A stretch of 64,000 nucleotides of DNA, from positions 4,906,001 to 4,970,000 of the forward strand of contig CM062206.1 in NCBI GenBank assembly GCA_031216445.1, given 5' to 3'. The notes beneath the pieces were generated by a model. It was not told where the DNA came from, did not search any database, and saw only the letters and a list, made by a program, of their open reading frames with translations. A program made the translations under genes and the position numbers. Position 1 is the first letter of the stretch, and each line of letters opens with the position of its first letter. This DNA is from Lateolabrax maculatus. Taxonomy: Eukaryota > Chordata > Actinopteri > Acropomatiformes > Lateolabracidae. Positions 61,046-64,000 of the stretch are shown piece by piece.

Positions 61046-64000
61046 GTAGGATCATCAGCCATTTTGATTCGGGGCGCCGTTTAAAGGCTTGATCTTGGCA
61101 CTAACATATGAGCAGCTTCCTCCTTTCAAAGCCTATTTAGAACAGTCACAAAGGGAGATAAAAAAGCTTTTCCTGGAGTGGCAGGAGAGAGCCTATTTTA
61201 ATTTATACAATTAAAAAAAAAGTTTCCTCTTTTATCAACTTGTTGTTATCCAGAGGAGTAAACAGAAGTGGGTCCTTATACTAAAATTGGGTTTTTAAAC
61301 ATTGTTTGCAGAGTGGCTACTTAAGGTCACAAAGAACACACCTGCTTTTTCCTTCCTTCCCTGGACTTGATAACCGCTTTATCTATTACAAAAATAAATT
61401 GCATTTATGTTGTCACAGAAAAAAAAAACTAAATGTGAATGTGTTTACATCTCAAATAATTGGCAGTAGATTGGTACACATGGTTGACTTTGCACCACTT
61501 TTTGGTATAATGCTAAAATACCTCACATCCCGGAGTAGTTGCTTCTCTCAGCTATGAGAAGGAAAAGTCCAGACTCAAACGGGATAAAGGAAGACAGCAT
61601 AACATGCACTTTATTATTACAAAGAGATAAAATAAAAATAAAATAAATAAATAAAAGATACTCCACGATAGCCATCATGGTCTCACAAGCACATTCAAGT
61701 ATTGCAACCATCCCCCCTAATTAACTCCAAAATGTAAAATATCACTTCATACACTTAACATTTGTTTAAAGGTAACTTATCTTCACATATATAGTTAAAA
61801 CACAGAAAGTAAAATGTAGACGTGCACCTCGTCAGTCCACCATGAAAAGTGAAGCAAGTGGAATTGTGACACGTCCAGTTAGTAAATAACTAACACTGAA
61901 CTTCCTGTTAAACCACAGAACATTCTCTTCTTCAACTTTAAGAAGCGTTATATTGTTAATATAACACAAGTTTTGACCTGTTCCCCCTTAAAATGAAAGT
62001 CTTCACTACGTCCACATGATTTTACCAGATTCTACTTTGTCCCCCTATTTAGCATTTATAAGCAGTTTTTTAACATTGAATATGAGGTTTATAACACACT
62101 ATAATGTAGTTTTAAGTAGATCCAGATTTTCCACCTGTAGTTACCCATAAGTGTAGGCTGGTGTATTAACAGATAATGAATGACAATACAGTAAAGTTGT
62201 AATAACAGTTGTAATTATATAATATATATATATATCTTTGCAGGTGAAGTTATAATTGCTGTCAAATACTGTATGGTAATAAACACTTCAAGATGTCATT
62301 TTAGCTGCAAACAACTACATTGTAGTGTTATAAACCATTTATTAAATGTCTATGCTTATATATTCTAAATACTTAGTGTTCTGTTCATAACATCACACCA
62401 CTACATTTAAACATCAACATAAGTCATGCCATCAACGTTGACTGTAGCGTAAATGTCTCATGATTTACATATAATTTCATCCCCCTTTTCTGATAAGGTA
62501 GGTTGTACCAAGAAACAAACATTTGAGTATTTAAAGAAATAAGAGTGGTAGAGAGTGAGTTGGTCACCAGAGCCCACCCCTGTGATGGATAATAATTATC
62601 TACGACACCTTCAGAGCACTTAAGATTCATGTTCCCCTCTCCAGCTCTCAGCCATCAGCTCACAGCAGCGATCACCACCTCTGAAGCCAAGACCCAAATG
62701 TTAAAAAGCTGTGATTTCACAAGTGGATCTGTTACATGAACCATCTCCGTGGGCGTCTCGAAAACAATGATCTTTTCATCCATTAGGCTTGCATAACACA
62801 CACCTACGGCCACTCAGAGCTCTGGGCCGACACTTTAGCCCGCCGAGCAGAGCTGTCCCAGCTGTACTGCGGGGGTCGGCAGCGGTCATTCTCCGGATTC
62901 ACATGAACGTGGGAGGCATTAAAAATGGAAGACTCGATTGGAAATGTGCCACAAAGCTGCTCCCCTCTTAAATATAACCTTTTGAGTTTTGACAAGGTGA
63001 AAGCGTATGTGTGGGATGCCGGAGGGGGATTTGCAGGTATTGGCAGATTAAAGTTAATGCCCAACCGCAGTCGCTGGGGAAGAGAGGGCTCTGGAAATGT
63101 TTACTAAGCATATGTTGCAAGGAAGCCTGTGTAGGGATCCTCTCCGCTGCATGAGACTGTATAATGTTGATAATTAGCTCACTTTGCTAAGAGTGATGCC
63201 AACTGCATTGCACAAAAATGTCTTGTTTTCTGTCAACTCCACTGAATTATACATACGATGCACAAACTGCACATTGAGCACTTTCAATCAGAATCGCTCC
63301 AGTCACAATATAAAGCAGAAGAATTTGTCTTGGGATCAGTGTTAAAGAGCATAGCAACAGCTAGATCAACAAAGTGCAAACTGACACTAAAGGTTACAGA
63401 AACATCAGGGCCTCTGCATGTACTGTAGACATGCATGTATCAGTCAGTAACCTGTTTAACCTCTGTTTACATGAGGTCTGTAATAGGTGGAAGTAACGGG
63501 ATGTTAAAGCACCACAAAACCTCTTAGCGATAATGTCGGGTGGGTGGCTGGCTGTACAAAGTTTGCACCCTGCATCCTACCAACATGTGACGTAGATTTC
63601 TCGTAGCCATGGCTGCTGCATTATTTCTGTAACCTAAACCTAAAGTAGTTTTAGTGGCCTACTCTTAAGTAAACATTAACCGTAGAGGAGTGTCAACAAC
63701 ACACAGTGTGCCAATATTGAGCCTTATTAAGATGTACAGACTATAGACTATGTGTTAGTCCTCTATTATAGTCTTAGCCTCTACCACTGCCCATGGTGTA
63801 TGGCTGCCATATTATTTGGGTGAAATGAAGCAAGACCTCTTTCGCCAGTGACCAAAGGTTTTTGAAATGACTCATTCAAGGACATTGAATGCATTTTAAT
63901 TTTCAATTCAAGAAGGAATAAGAAAAAAATTAAAATAATATGCAGTGACGTGACGGAGAAATTCTTTGTAGTCAGTTACCGTGTGGTACGATCTGATGTC
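61046..64000 (+). other. rapgef2 intron 4, start, to the window end
   Basis: No coding exon found. The stretch 61.6-62.4 kb, with repeated motifs such as TTATAACACACTATAATG and a short TA run near 62220-62234, looks like a decayed dispersed repeat but was not assigned. Sequence at 62.7-63.2 kb is more GC-balanced and could be regulatory. Confidence 0.6.

Overview
This window is vertebrate nuclear DNA, most likely from a teleost fish and probably a percomorph. It has spliced genes with GT-AG introns, long CA/TG microsatellites, and several degenerate repeats of kinds familiar from fish genomes. The encoded proteins are close to, but not identical with, the human orthologues. All exon models below were assembled by hand from reading frame, splice consensus and remembered family sequence; no database search was run.

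Layout: (1) 219-6887, + strand: the last five coding exons of etfdh (electron transfer flavoprotein-ubiquinone oxidoreductase), including its 4Fe-4S domain and stop codon. The gene begins upstream of the window. (2) 7713-13972, - strand: complete ppid (cyclophilin 40), ten coding exons giving 368 residues, tail to tail with etfdh. The polyadenylation signals of the two genes lie on opposite strands about 30 bp apart. (3) 19175-20836, - strand: three exons of a small gene I identify as spmip2 (human C4orf45, a sperm microtubule inner protein). Its 3' end is unresolved. Two X-box-like (RFX) motifs lie just upstream. (4) 23217-61045 and beyond the right edge, + strand: the first four coding exons of rapgef2 (PDZ-GEF1, a Rap guanine nucleotide exchange factor) behind a CpG-rich 5' region. 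Introns of about 25.5, 3.4 and 8.7 kb fill most of the window.

The order etfdh(+) ppid(-) spmip2(-) rapgef2(+) matches human 4q32.1, except that FNIP2, which sits between PPID and SPMIP2 in human, has no room here and was not seen.

The large rapgef2 introns hold microsatellites, about ten pieces of one interspersed short repeat family, a foldback element near 59.2 kb, a fragment of a LINE reverse transcriptase near 26.4 kb, CpG-rich patches near 25.7 and 58.0 kb, and a divergent pair of perfect CTCF-type motifs near 46.2 and 47.1 kb. The genes do not form one pathway: ETFDH passes electrons to mitochondrial ubiquinone, cyclophilin 40 is an Hsp90 co-chaperone, SPMIP2 is axonemal, and RAPGEF2 activates Rap GTPases. 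They are neighbours through conserved synteny. I found no clearly new biological system. The most useful points are the unlabelled spmip2 gene with its ciliary-type promoter motifs, the loss of FNIP2 from the interval, and the overlapping etfdh/ppid 3' ends.
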